The notes beneath the pieces were generated by a model. The model was not told the DNA's origin and searched no databases. It was given only the letters and a program-made list of their open reading frames with translations. From Streptomyces sp. TLI_146 (GTDB lineage Bacteria; Actinomycetota; Actinomycetes; Streptomycetales; Streptomycetaceae), in assembly GCF_002846415.1 (NCBI RefSeq), contig NZ_PJMX01000001.1, positions 4,402,001 through 4,466,000 of the forward strand: a stretch of DNA of 64,000 nt. The letters are read 5' to 3'. Position 1 is the stretch's first letter. Each line of letters starts with the position of its first letter. Positions 33,754-41,991 of the stretch are shown here, piece by piece. A program made the translations under genes and the position numbers.

Positions 33754-35424
33754 CTATCCGGCCCGCCGGTGGACCTTCGCCCGCGACCGCTTCTCGATGT
33801 ACATCCGCTGGTCGGCGGAGCGCAGCACCTCTTCGACGGACATCCCGCAGCTGGCCCAGCCGATGCCGAAACTCGCCCCGACCCGGACCGCCCGGCCGTC
33901 CACCCGGATCGGCGGGATGATCGCGTTGCGCAGCCGGACGGCGAGGTCGGCCGCGTCGGCCGCGCCCAGGCCGTCGGCGAGGACGACGAACTCGTCGCCG
34001 CCGAGCCGGGCGACCGTGTCCCCGTCCCGTACGCCGGTGGTGAGCCGGCGCGCGACCTCGATGAGGACGGCGTCGCCGGTGTTGTGGCCGAACCGGTCGT
34101 TGATCGACTTGAAGCCGTCGAGGTCGCAGAAGAGGACCGCGAGGCCCTTGGTGCCGTCGTCGACGTCGCCCTCGGGGGCGGTCATGTGCACATGGTGGTC
34201 GAAGGGGCCGCCGCCCGGCACCGGGTCGAAGTCGAAGCCGCCGGGGGCGCAGACCGCGTGCCCCGGGGTCTCGCCGCGCCCGTCGTGCACCGCTCCGTAC
34301 GCCGCGTCCAGCGCCTCCACGGCGGTCGCGCCCACCGCGTACGGCCGCTGGCAGAGGCGGGCGGAGAGCCGGGCGCGCAGTTCGGCGCTGTTGGGCAGGC
34401 CGGTGAGCGAGTCGTGCGAGGCGCGGTGGGCGAGCTGGAGCTCGTGCCGCTTGCGCTCCTCTATGTCCTCGACATGGGTGAGCAGAAAACGGGGACCGTC
34501 GGCGGTATCGGCGACGACGGAATTGCGCAGCGACACCCAGACGTACGAGCCGTCGCGCCGCCCGAGCCGCAGCTCAGCGCGGCCGCCCTCGGCCGAGGTG
34601 CGCAGCAGGAGCCCGATGTCCTCGGGGTGGACGAGGTCCGCGAACGAGTAGCGGCGCATCACGGCGGCGGGCCGGCCGAGCAGCCGACAGAGCGCGTCGT
34701 TGGTGCGCAGCAGACGTCCGTGCTGGTCACCGCCCATTTCGGCGATGGCCATGCCGGACGGCGCGTACTCGAAGGCCTGCCGAAAGCTCTCCTCGCTGGC
34801 CCGCAGCGCCTGCTGCTCCCGCTCCAGGCGGACGAGCGCGCGCTGCATGTTTGCGCGAAGCCGGGCGTTGCTGATCGCAATGGCGGACTGGGAGGCGTAC
34901 ATCTGAAGCGCTTCGCGCCCCCACGCGCCGGGGCGCCGCCCGTTGCGCGGCTTGTCGACGGAAATGACGCCGAGGAGCTCCCGCCCGCCGCCCGAGGCGT
35001 ACATCGGCGCGTAGAGGCGGTCCTGGGGGTGCCACTCGTCCTCGAAGCGCGGCTCGGGCCCTTCGGTGTACCACTGCGGAACGTCGTCCTCCAGGAGCAC
35101 CCAGCCCTCGGTGTGCGGGATGAACCGCAGGTCGCCCCAGCCCTCGCCCATGGTGAGCCGCCGCTCCCAGGAGGCGCGGGAGCCGACCCGGCCGGTGATC
35201 AGCGCCTCGGCGGCGGCGTTCCCGGCGAAGGCGGCGACGACGAGGTCGCCGTCAGGGCGTACGAGGTTGACGCAGGCCAGTTCGTAGCCGAGCCCGGCGA
35301 TGACGCCGTCGGCGACGGTCTGCAGCGTGTCCGCCAGGCTGCGGGCCGTGTTCAGGTCGGTGACCACCTGATGCAGCTGCCGCAGGGTCGCAAGACGGAC
35401 GTACGGCTCCGACTCGGTCTCCAT
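33754..35424 (-). CDS. cdgB: GAF-PAS-GGDEF diguanylate cyclase
   Basis: Cytoplasmic c-di-GMP synthase of 556 residues. GAF domain about 20-195, PAS about 210-330 (AFEYAPSGMAIAEMGG...), then GGDEF: HDSLTGLPNSAELRARL, a ~70-residue insertion, LAVLFCDLDGFKSINDRFGHNTGDAVL and the intact signature RLGGDEF. The inhibitory I-site RDGD lies exactly five residues before GGDEF, so product feedback is expected. Architecture and neighbours match CdgB of S. coelicolor, a developmental cyclase and BldD target. ATG at 35424 is used (METESEPYVRLATLRQ); a BldD-like box is found in the upstream region. Confidence 0.92.
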   Translation of the reverse strand: METESEPYVRLATLRQLHQVVTDLNTARSLADTLQTVADGVIAGLGYELACVNLVRPDGDLVVAAFAGNAAAEALITGRVGSRASWERRLTMGEGWGDLRFIPHTEGWVLLEDDVPQWYTEGPEPRFEDEWHPQDRLYAPMYASGGGRELLGVISVDKPRNGRRPGAWGREALQMYASQSAIAISNARLRANMQRALVRLEREQQALRASEESFRQAFEYAPSGMAIAEMGGDQHGRLLRTNDALCRLLGRPAAVMRRYSFADLVHPEDIGLLLRTSAEGGRAELRLGRRDGSYVWVSLRNSVVADTADGPRFLLTHVEDIEERKRHELQLAHRASHDSLTGLPNSAELRARLSARLCQRPYAVGATAVEALDAAYGAVHDGRGETPGHAVCAPGGFDFDPVPGGGPFDHHVHMTAPEGDVDDGTKGLAVLFCDLDGFKSINDRFGHNTGDAVLIEVARRLTTGVRDGDTVARLGGDEFVVLADGLGAADAADLAVRLRNAIIPPIRVDGRAVRVGASFGIGWASCGMSVEEVLRSADQRMYIEKRSRAKVHRRAG

Positions 35425-35837
35425 TGCTCGCTCTCCCCGAGACCTCGACAGCAACTCCAGGATCCTGATTCGGCGCGCTTCTTCTCCGGCTTCCGGCCCG
35501 GCTTCCGACTTCCCTGTGGGCGCTTTTCGTGCAGCGTCCCCGTCACTGAATCACAGCGAGCTGCCCACTCGGTACACAGGGTCAACAATTACTGCGCTCT
35601 GTGACTCAAGTCACACGGGGTGATGACAGGCGGCCCCCAGGGGGTGGGAGCGCTCCGCGAAATTCCGGAATGCAAACAGGCATTAATGCCGGTTTTTGGG
35701 GGCGGGGTGGGGGTGTGGCGGGGGCTTCTGGGGCGGCGGAGTTTGCACCGCACGCGGTGTGCTCGTGCCTGGTCCTAGGACTCTTCTGGTCCCAGGGCAC
35801 GATGTGCGGCGTTGACCCGGAGACTAGCGTTCTGTAC
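35425..35837. other. 413-bp divergent region between cdgB and the flavin reductase gene
   Basis: No gene seen. Relatively AT-rich patches (for example CAACAATTACTGC at 35584-35596) suggest promoters. It holds the BldD-like box and an overlapping GTGAC-TCAA-GTCAC palindrome (35601-35614). The long open frame across it from 35601 has no family-like sequence before about 35838. Confidence 0.45.
35611..35623. promoter_or_regulatory. BldD-box candidate upstream of cdgB
   Basis: TCAC-ACGGG-GTGA matches TNAC-N5-GTNA at all eight defined positions. It overlaps a perfect palindrome GTGAC-TCAA-GTCAC at 35601-35614. It is about 190 bases upstream of the cdgB ATG. BldD control of cdgB is established in S. 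coelicolor. Confidence 0.55.
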
Positions 35838-36404
35838 GTGTTGCAGACAGACGTTCTCCGTGCTCTTCCCACCCTGCCGTCGCACAGCCCCCATGCTGAG
35901 GGGGTGAGCAATGACGAATTCCGCGCCGCGATGTCCCGGCTGGCGGGCGGGGTGGTGCTGGTGACCGCCCACGACGAGGACGCGGGCCCGCGCGGTGAGG
36001 ACGTCGGTATGACGGCCACGGCGTTCCTGTCCGTGTCCATCGATCCGCCGCTTGTCCTGGTGAGCGTACGGAACGGCTCCCGCATGGACGACCTGCTCGC
36101 CGAGCAGCCCCTGTGGGCGGTCTCGGTCCTCTCCGAGAGCCAGCGCCACGTGGCGGGCCGCTTCGCGATGAAGGGCCGCATCAGCGACCGTCTGCTCTTC
36201 GAGGACATCCCCTACAAGAGGGGCCCCCTGAGCGGCGCGCCTCTGGTGGGCGGCGCGCTCTCGACTCTGGAGTGCCGTACGGAGCAGCGGGTGGAGGCCG
36301 GTGACCACACGCTGGTGATCGCACGGGTGCTGGGGGTGGAGCTGCCGAGTGCGGAGGGGGGGCCGCTGTCGTATTTCCGGGGGCGCTACCGGCAGCTGGG
36401 CTGA
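35838..36404 (+). CDS. Flavin reductase-like FMN-binding protein
   Basis: Flavin-reductase-domain protein of about 188 residues: FRAAMSRLAGGVVLVTAHDEDAGPRGEDVGMTATAFLSVSIDPPLVLVSVRNGSRMDDLL, FAVNVLSE-like WAVSVLSESQRHVAGRFAM, and ALSTLECRTEQRVEAGDHTLVIARVLGVEL, then YFRGRYRQLG. Such proteins supply reduced FMN to monooxygenases or act as stand-alone NAD(P)H:flavin reductases. The start is uncertain: GTG at 35838 is used, ATG at 35802 and GTG at 35904 are alternatives. No monooxygenase gene is nearby. Confidence 0.88.
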   Translation: MLQTDVLRALPTLPSHSPHAEGVSNDEFRAAMSRLAGGVVLVTAHDEDAGPRGEDVGMTATAFLSVSIDPPLVLVSVRNGSRMDDLLAEQPLWAVSVLSESQRHVAGRFAMKGRISDRLLFEDIPYKRGPLSGAPLVGGALSTLECRTEQRVEAGDHTLVIARVLGVELPSAEGGPLSYFRGRYRQLG

Positions 36405-36435
36405 CCCCTTCTCCCGGGGCTGCGCCCCGGCCCCC

Positions 36436-36580
36436 GTTCGCCTGCGGACCGTGGGTGGCTGGTCGCGCAGTTCCCCGCGCCCCTAAGAATGCCGCTCCGC
36501 GACAATCCCCTGGGCGCCCCGAAGGGGCGCATCTAAGGGGCGCGGGGAACTGCGCGAGCAGTTGGGGACGGCCCGCAGGT
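36436..36580. repeat. Dispersed repeat, inverted pair (locus G)
   Basis: Reverse copy 36436-36484, a loop containing GGGCGCCCCGAAGGGGCGC, and forward copy 36537-36580 (its end is diverged: GTTGGGGACGGCCCGCAGG). Situated between the convergent flavin reductase and arfB genes, where it could form a bidirectional terminator. Confidence 0.9.
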
Positions 36581-36643
36581 CTACGCGAAGCGCAAAAGGG
36601 GGTCTGGGGCGAAGGCACCAGGAGCCCGGACCACCTCACCCCA

Positions 36644-37069
36644 CTACCAGTCGCGCCCCGCGCGACCCCGCTTCGTCTCCGCCCGCGCCTTCTTCTCCCG
36701 CAGCCGCCGCTCATTGATCCCGCGAGGGATCTTCGTCGCGCGCCGCGGCTTCGGCGGCGGTGCCGTCGCCTCCGCGAGCAGCGCGGTCAGGCGGACCGCC
36801 GCCGTCTCCCGGTTGCGCCACTGCGACCGGTGCTCCGAGGCCCGTACCGTCACGACCCCGCCCACCAGCCGCGAGGCCAGCCGCTCCAGCGCCCGTGCCT
36901 TCCAGACCTCCGGCAGCGCCTCCGTGCGCGCCAGGTCGAAGCGGAGCTCCACCTGCGAGTCGCTGGTGTTGACGTGCTGCCCGCCGGGCCCGGAGGACCG
37001 CGAGAAACGCCACATGAGCTCGGCCTCCGGGAGGGAGACGGAGCCGCGGATGAAGTAAGGCCCGGACAT
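36644..37069 (-). CDS. arfB: Alternative ribosome-rescue factor / peptidyl-tRNA hydrolase ArfB
   Basis: Codon-independent release factor of 141 residues that frees stalled ribosomes. It carries the class-I RF GGQ motif (SRSSGPGGQHVNTSDSQVELRFDL) and a basic C-terminal tail (RRATKIPRGINERRLREKKARAETKRGRAGRDW) that enters the mRNA channel. Length matches YaeJ/ArfB. ATG at 37069 is used; ATG at 37078 (MERMSGPYF) is an alternative. Confidence 0.93.
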   Translation of the reverse strand: MSGPYFIRGSVSLPEAELMWRFSRSSGPGGQHVNTSDSQVELRFDLARTEALPEVWKARALERLASRLVGGVVTVRASEHRSQWRNRETAAVRLTALLAEATAPPPKPRRATKIPRGINERRLREKKARAETKRGRAGRDW

Positions 37070-37259
37070 GCGCTCCATGGTCCCCTGCGTACGGGGCGCC
37101 GTCACCCTCTTTTGCGTACACCCGTCCGCGCACCTGCTCGACGCCCGGGCAAAGAAAGTAAAGCCAACTGGAACCCACCCTCCCCTGCCGACGTTATGAG
37201 GGGTGACGGTAGCTTCGGGAACGGCCGTAGCCCGCACATCACGATGAAGGGGACATCCC

Positions 37260-37835
37260 ATGGCTGTAAGCCTGTCCAAGGGCGGCAACGTCTCGCTCAC
37301 CAAGGAGGCCCCGGGCCTGACCGCCGTCACGGTGGGCCTCGGCTGGGACGTCCGCACGACCACCGGCACCGACTTCGACCTCGACGCCTCCGCGATCGCG
37401 GTCAACCCGGCGGGCAAGGTCTACTCGGACGCCCACTTCGTCTTCTTCAACAACAAGTCGACCCCGGACCAGACCATCGTCCACACCGGTGACAACGTCA
37501 CGGGCCAGGGCGAGGGCGACGACGAGCAGATCAATGTCAACCTGGCCGGCCTCCCCGCCGACGTCGACAAGATCGTCTTCCCGGTCTCCATCTACGACGC
37601 GGAGAACCGCTCGCAGAACTTCGGCCAGGTGCGGAACGCGTTCATCCGCATCATCAACCAGGCCGGCGGCGCCGAGATCGCCCGCTACGACCTGAGCGAG
37701 GACGCCGCCACCGAGACCGCGATGGTCTTCGGCGAGCTGTACCGCAACGGCGCGGAGTGGAAGTTCCGCGCGGTCGGCCAGGGGTACGCCTCGGGCCTGG
37801 TCGGCATCGCCCAGGACTTCGGCGTCAACGTCTGA
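37260..37835 (+). CDS. TerD-family stress protein
   Basis: Calcium-binding TerD-domain protein of 191 residues: MAVSLSKGGNVSLTKEAPGLTAVTVGLGWDVRTTTGTDFDLDASAIAV, YSDAHFVFFNNKSTPDQTIVHTGDN, INVNLAGLPADVDKIVFPVSIYDAENRSQNFGQVRNAFIRIIN, ending VGIAQDFGVNV. TerD proteins belong to tellurite/stress-response systems and act at the membrane; in Streptomyces they also affect differentiation. ATG at 37260 has GAAGGGGA eight bases upstream. It is monocistronic, with a terminator. A second TerD domain is encoded in the Mrr fusion at 54.7 kb. Confidence 0.96.
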   Translation: MAVSLSKGGNVSLTKEAPGLTAVTVGLGWDVRTTTGTDFDLDASAIAVNPAGKVYSDAHFVFFNNKSTPDQTIVHTGDNVTGQGEGDDEQINVNLAGLPADVDKIVFPVSIYDAENRSQNFGQVRNAFIRIINQAGGAEIARYDLSEDAATETAMVFGELYRNGAEWKFRAVGQGYASGLVGIAQDFGVNV

Positions 37836-38167
37836 GTCCCGGCACCCGCCCACACCTCCCGAAGCCCCCGGCGCACCCCGCGCCGGGGGCTTCGGCGTGC
37901 CCGCGCACCCACGGCCCGGTTCGCGCCAACCCGCCCTCCCCGCACGGCGATCCGTGTCGCTTACCGGACACGCGACACCCCCTGACGGACACTTTCCGGT
38001 CAAATACTTGTCGGCGGCCTGTCAAAAAGTAGTCATCTGCTGGCACGCTCACCCCACGCACCACTCGCAGATGCGCCCCACGTACCTGCACGGGCACCAG
38101 CCACTCGCACCACCCCCCACCGCGCACCCCCACCGCGCAACGGATCGAGTGAAGGAGAACCCCCCAA
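37836..38167 (+). other. 332-bp region: terD terminator and M4-peptidase promoter region
   Basis: No gene seen. After the terD terminator there is a candidate promoter for the peptidase, TTGTCG (38008-38013), 16 bases, TAGTCA (38030-38035), with an AT-richer stretch around it. The leader to the GTG start is about 125 bases. Confidence 0.4.
37861..37893 (+). terminator. Terminator after terD
   Basis: GAAGCCCCCGGCGC (37861-37874), loop ACCCC, exact complement (37880-37893): 14 perfect pairs, 25 bases after the stop. Confidence 0.9.
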
Positions 38168-39718
38168 GTGAGAACTTCCCTGCGTGCCGCCGCTCTTGCC
38201 GCCACCGCCGCCATGGTCGTCGTCGGCGTCCAGTCGGGCACCAGTGCCGGGGCCGCCGACCGCGAGGCGGGCGCGAGCGCCCGCGTGCTCGGTGTGGCCG
38301 AGCGCGCCGGCGCCATCCAGGAGGCCCAGGCCGCCGCCCCCGCCGCCGCCCGCCAGATCGGGCTCGGCGCCAAGGAGGCGCTCGTCGTACGCGATGTCGT
38401 CAAGGACGTGGACGGCACCGTCCACACGCGGTACGAGCGCACGTACGACGGTCTGCCCGTCCTCGGCGGCGACCTCGTCGTCCACGCCAAGAAGGACGGC
38501 AGCCTGAAGGGCGTCAGCAAGAGCACCGAGGCCCGGATATCCGTCGCCACCTCCGGCGTCTCGCTCAAGGCCGCGCCCGCCCACGCCCGCAAGGTCGTCT
38601 GGGCCGCGAGCGGCACGCCCGTCCTCGCGTACGAGGCGGTCGTCAAGGGGACCCAGCACGACGGCACCCCCAGCGAGCGCCACATCATCACCGACGCCGC
38701 GACCGGGGCCGAGCTCTACTCGTACGAGGCCATCGACACCGGGACGGGCACCAGCGAGTACTCGGGCAAGGTCACCCTCGGGACGTCCAAGTCCGGCTCC
38801 ACGTACAGCCTCACGGACGCCGGCCGCGGCGGGCACAAGACGTACGACCTCAAGCACGGCTCCTCCGGCACCGGCACGCTCTTCACCAAGGCCACCGACG
38901 TCTGGGGCGACGGCACCCCGCAGAACCGCGAGACCGCCGGCGTCGACGCGCACTACGGCGCCGCCGTGACCTGGGACTTCTACAAGGCCGAGCTGAACCG
39001 CAACGGCATCGCGGGCAACGGCAAGGCCGCGTACTCCCGCGTCCACTACGGCAACGCGTACGTCAACGCGTTCTGGGACGACAGCTGCTTCTGCATGACG
39101 TACGGCGACGGCGCGAACAACCTCAAGCCGCTCACCGCCCTCGACGTCGCGGGCCACGAGATGAGCCACGGCCTCACCGCCGCCACCGCCAAGCTGAACT
39201 ACAGCAAGGAGTCCGGCGGCCTCAACGAGGGCACCAGCGACATCTTCGGCACGTCGGTGGAGTTCTTCGCCAACAACGCCAGCGACCCCGGTGACTACCT
39301 CATCGGCGAGAAGATCGACATCCGCGGCAACGGCACCCCGCTGCGGTACATGGACAAGCCGAGCAAGGACGGCCAGTCGGCCGACTACTGGTCGAGCACG
39401 GTCGGCAACAAGGACGTGCACTACTCGTCCGGCGTCGCCAACCACTTCTTCTACCTGCTGTCCGAGGGCAGCGGCGCGAAGGTGATCAACGGCGTCAGCT
39501 ACAACTCCCCGACGTCCGACGGCTCCAAGGTCACCGGCATCGGGCGGACCAAGGCCTACAAGATCTGGTACAAGGCCCTGTCCACGTACATGACGTCGAC
39601 GACCAACTACGCGAAGGCGCGCACCACGACCCTGCAGGCCGCGGCCGACCTGTACGGGGCGAGCAGCACCGAGTACAAGACGGTGGCGGCGGCCTGGACC
39701 GCCGTCAACGTGAAGTAA
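38168..39718 (+). CDS. Secreted M4-family (thermolysin-like) metallopeptidase
   Basis: Extracellular zinc endopeptidase precursor of 516 residues. Sec signal peptide at 1-28 (AALAATAAMVVVGVQSGTSAGA), FTP/PepSY-type propeptide to about 200 (VVRDVVKDVDGTVHTRYERTYDGLPVLGGDLVVH...), then the catalytic domain with HEMSH (HExxH; VAGHEMSHGLTA), the third zinc ligand in GGLNEGTSDIFG and the later DVHYSSGVANHFFYLLSEGG-like histidine region. GTG at 38168 follows GAAGGAGAA. A terminator lies at the stop. Likely a nutritional or developmental protease. Confidence 0.95.
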   Translation: MRTSLRAAALAATAAMVVVGVQSGTSAGAADREAGASARVLGVAERAGAIQEAQAAAPAAARQIGLGAKEALVVRDVVKDVDGTVHTRYERTYDGLPVLGGDLVVHAKKDGSLKGVSKSTEARISVATSGVSLKAAPAHARKVVWAASGTPVLAYEAVVKGTQHDGTPSERHIITDAATGAELYSYEAIDTGTGTSEYSGKVTLGTSKSGSTYSLTDAGRGGHKTYDLKHGSSGTGTLFTKATDVWGDGTPQNRETAGVDAHYGAAVTWDFYKAELNRNGIAGNGKAAYSRVHYGNAYVNAFWDDSCFCMTYGDGANNLKPLTALDVAGHEMSHGLTAATAKLNYSKESGGLNEGTSDIFGTSVEFFANNASDPGDYLIGEKIDIRGNGTPLRYMDKPSKDGQSADYWSSTVGNKDVHYSSGVANHFFYLLSEGSGAKVINGVSYNSPTSDGSKVTGIGRTKAYKIWYKALSTYMTSTTNYAKARTTTLQAAADLYGASSTEYKTVAAAWTAVNVK

Positions 39719-39736
39719 CCGGCCACCATCGGGCAG

Positions 39737-39775
39737 GGCTCTACGGGGACTTGGGCTTGCCGTCCCCGTAGAGCC
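39737..39775 (+). terminator. Terminator of the M4 gene, overlapping the end of the M1 gene
   Basis: GGCTCTACGGGGAC (39737-39750), 11-base loop, exact complement (39762-39775): 14 perfect pairs. The minus-strand M1 gene stops at 39741, so the last ~11 codons of M1 (LYGDGKPKSP) are encoded inside this hairpin. Confidence 0.8.
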
Positions 39776-41132
39776 AGGTGTCCCACAGATCCGTCAGGTC
39801 CTCGCCGGACTCCTCCTCCACGAACCGGGTGAAGTCCTCGGTGGAGGCGTTCGCGTGCCGGTACCGCTTCGTCCAGCCCTGGACGATGTCGTAGAACGCG
39901 TCGTCCCCGACGGCCCGGCGGATCTTGTGGATCACCATCGCACCGCGCTGGTAGACCGGATCGTGCGAGATCTCGGCGGCCGACGGCGGCTCAGCGGGCG
40001 GGAACGCCCAGAGCCCGGCGTCGGCCCCCTTCGCGTACTGCTCGTCGAAGTGCGCCTGCGTCGACCTGCCGCCGTGGTCCTCGCTCCACAGCCACTCCGC
40101 GTACGTCGCGAACCCCTCGTTGAGCCACATGTCCTTCCAGCGCTTCGGCGTGACCGAGTCCCCGAACCACTGGTGGGCGAGCTCGTGGACGAGGGTCTCG
40201 GTGTCGAACTGGTCGGCGGGGATCACCGGGCGGTTCTGGGTCTCCAGGGCGTACTCGGCGGAGCCCTCGGGGGCGACGATCACGCCGGTGGAGGAGAAGG
40301 GGTAGGGCCCGAAGTTCTCCTTGGCCCACTCCACGATCTCCGGGAGCTGCGCCACGACACCGGCGGTCTCCTTCCTCGCCGCAGGATCAACTGCCGTATA
40401 AACAGGGATTCCTGACGGTGTTTTTGACGGCTCGACGTCGTACTTCCCGATCGCCACCGTCGCCGCGTAGCTCGCCATCGGCTCACCGGTGTGCCAGGTG
40501 AAGGTGGTGCGCCCGCCCGCCGTGACCGTCGACTTCAGCTCCCCGTTGGAGACCGCCTTCAGCCCGGCGGGCACGGTGATCCTCATGTCGTACGTGGCCT
40601 TGTCACTGGGGTGGTTGTTGGAGGGGAACCACGCCATCGACCCGGCGGGCTCGCCGAGCGCGAGCGCGCCGTCGGCGGTCCGCAGCCAGCCCTCGTGCGA
40701 GTCGTCCTGGTCGGTGAGGGTCTTGGGAGTCCCCGAGTAGGCCACGGTCGTACGGAACCGGGCGCCCTTGTCGATCTCGTCCGCCGGGCGCAGGGTCAGC
40801 TCGGTGCCCGCCCGGTTGGCGTCCGCGCGCTCGCCCCCGACCGTCGCGGAGGTCACTTCCATCCCCGCGAAATCGAGGTTGAAGGCGCTCAGGTCGCGGG
40901 TGGCGCGGGCGTCGAGGGTGACGCTGCCGGTGAGGTGGTCGCGGGCCGGGTCGTAGTCGAGGGCGACGCTGTAGTGCTCGACGTCGTAGCCCCCGTTGCC
41001 CAGCTTGGGAAAGAGCCCGTCCCGCACCCCCGCCGCCCCCGGCTTGCCCTCCACGCCGCCGGTGCAGCCGCCGAGGGCCAGTAGGACGGCCGAGGGGAGG
41101 ACGAGCCGGCGTATCGCGCTGCGGTGATCCAC
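39741..41132 (-). CDS. M1-family aminopeptidase lipoprotein
   Basis: Secreted zinc metallopeptidase of 463 residues. N-terminal lipobox LGGC (Cys near residue 23), beta-sheet domain YDVEHYSVALDYDPARDHLTGSVTLDARAT, substrate region GSAEYALETQNRP (in place of GAMEN), zinc motif HELAHQWFGDSVTPKRWKDMWLNEGFATYAEWL (HExxH...E) and a short C-terminal helix domain. About half the length of full M1 enzymes, as is usual for this secreted actinobacterial subgroup. GTG at 41132. Convergent with the M4 protease, so two extracellular peptidases share this site. Confidence 0.93.
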   Translation of the reverse strand: MDHRSAIRRLVLPSAVLLALGGCTGGVEGKPGAAGVRDGLFPKLGNGGYDVEHYSVALDYDPARDHLTGSVTLDARATRDLSAFNLDFAGMEVTSATVGGERADANRAGTELTLRPADEIDKGARFRTTVAYSGTPKTLTDQDDSHEGWLRTADGALALGEPAGSMAWFPSNNHPSDKATYDMRITVPAGLKAVSNGELKSTVTAGGRTTFTWHTGEPMASYAATVAIGKYDVEPSKTPSGIPVYTAVDPAARKETAGVVAQLPEIVEWAKENFGPYPFSSTGVIVAPEGSAEYALETQNRPVIPADQFDTETLVHELAHQWFGDSVTPKRWKDMWLNEGFATYAEWLWSEDHGGRSTQAHFDEQYAKGADAGLWAFPPAEPPSAAEISHDPVYQRGAMVIHKIRRAVGDDAFYDIVQGWTKRYRHANASTEDFTRFVEEESGEDLTDLWDTWLYGDGKPKSP

Positions 41133-41151
41133 AAGGCGATCCTACGGGCGC

Positions 41152-41231
41152 GGGGCGCGGCGGGCGCGGGGCGCGGCGGGCTCGGGGCGCGGCGGGCTCG
41201 GGGCGCGGCGGGCTCGGGGCGCGGCGGGCTC
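41152..41231. repeat. Minisatellite: five 16-bp units
   Basis: GGGGCGCGGCGGGCTC repeated five times in perfect phase (the first unit has C for T at position 15). It lies between the start of the M1 gene (41132) and the end of hbpS (41293), both minus-strand. Confidence 0.95.
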
Positions 41232-41240
41232 GGGGCCGCC

Positions 41241-41266
41241 GGGGCGCGGCCGGAAACGGCCGCCCC
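41241..41266 (-). terminator. GC-rich hairpin after hbpS
   Basis: GGGGCGCGGCCG (41241-41252), loop GAAA, CGGCCGCCCC (41257-41266), with two unpaired bases; a GNRA loop closes it. It follows the hbpS stop by 27 bases. Confidence 0.7.
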
Positions 41267-41292
41267 GGGGCCGCCGCACCCGGGTCCGGGCG

Positions 41293-41868
41293 CTACTTGG
41301 CCAGCGCCGCCACGCCCGCCTGGGCGAACTTCTCGTCGAGGTCGCCGCTCGGCGCCCCGGCGACGCCGATGCCCGCGATCGGGGCGCCCTGGGCCTGCAC
41401 CGGCGCGCCGCCCGCGAGGAAGAGGGTGCCGGGGATGTCCTTGAGGTTCGGCGCCTGGGCGAGGCGGCCGGCGAGCACGGACGTGGTGGCGTTCCAGGAG
41501 ACGGCCGTGAACGCCTTGCGCTCGGCCGACTCGTACGACTGCGGGCCCGCGCCGTCGCCGCGCAGGGTCACCACGGTGTTGCCGTTGCGGTCGACGACGG
41601 CGACCGAGACGCGCTGGTTCTCCTTGCGGGCCGCGTCCAGGGCGGCGGTGGCGGCCTTGGTCGCGGCGGCCACGGTGAGGTGGGTGGAGGTCGTGAGGTC
41701 GCGGCCGGCGGCGTCCGCCTGCTGGGCGGCGGGCTTGGCGGCCGGGGCGGCCGCGCTGGCGCTCACCGCGCCGAAGGTGCCGGCGGCGAGGGCGGCCGCG
41801 GCGACGGCGCCGATGACGATCTTCTTGGTGCGGCGGGTGGCCGGGGTGCGGTGCGTGTTCGTGTCCAT
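41293..41868 (-). CDS. hbpS: Extracellular haem-binding redox sensor HbpS (GlcG/DUF336 family)
   Basis: Secreted protein of 191 residues. A twin-arginine-like signal region (RTPATRRTKKIVIGAVAAAALAAGTFGAVSASA) precedes the GlcG domain (LTVAAATKAATAALDAARKENQRVSVAVVDRNGNTVVTLRGDGAGPQSYESAERKAFTAVSWN...PGTLFLAGGAPVQAQGAPIAGIGVAGAPSG). In S. reticuli HbpS binds haem and iron and modulates the SenS kinase; the ESAE here fits the described acidic x-x-Glu iron site. It is divergent from senS-senR, the known arrangement. ATG at 41868. Confidence 0.92.
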   Translation of the reverse strand: MDTNTHRTPATRRTKKIVIGAVAAAALAAGTFGAVSASAAAPAAKPAAQQADAAGRDLTTSTHLTVAAATKAATAALDAARKENQRVSVAVVDRNGNTVVTLRGDGAGPQSYESAERKAFTAVSWNATTSVLAGRLAQAPNLKDIPGTLFLAGGAPVQAQGAPIAGIGVAGAPSGDLDEKFAQAGVAALAK

Positions 41869-41991
41869 GACTCGATCGTGGCCCCGGCCGCGCCCCCGCA
41901 CGGTCGGCGCACCGGCTGCTCCCCGCGCCCGGACCGGTGGACCCGCCCGTCATCCGATCGGCTGATGCGGGGGTGGCCGGACCGGGTGAGG

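Noticed and set aside
33307..35604. 765-codon plus-strand frame opposite cdgB
   Set aside because: Antisense shadow of a gene with intact GAF, PAS and GGDEF domains.
41152..41231. Possible CRISPR array
   Set aside because: The 16-bp units are contiguous without spacers, and no cas genes are present.
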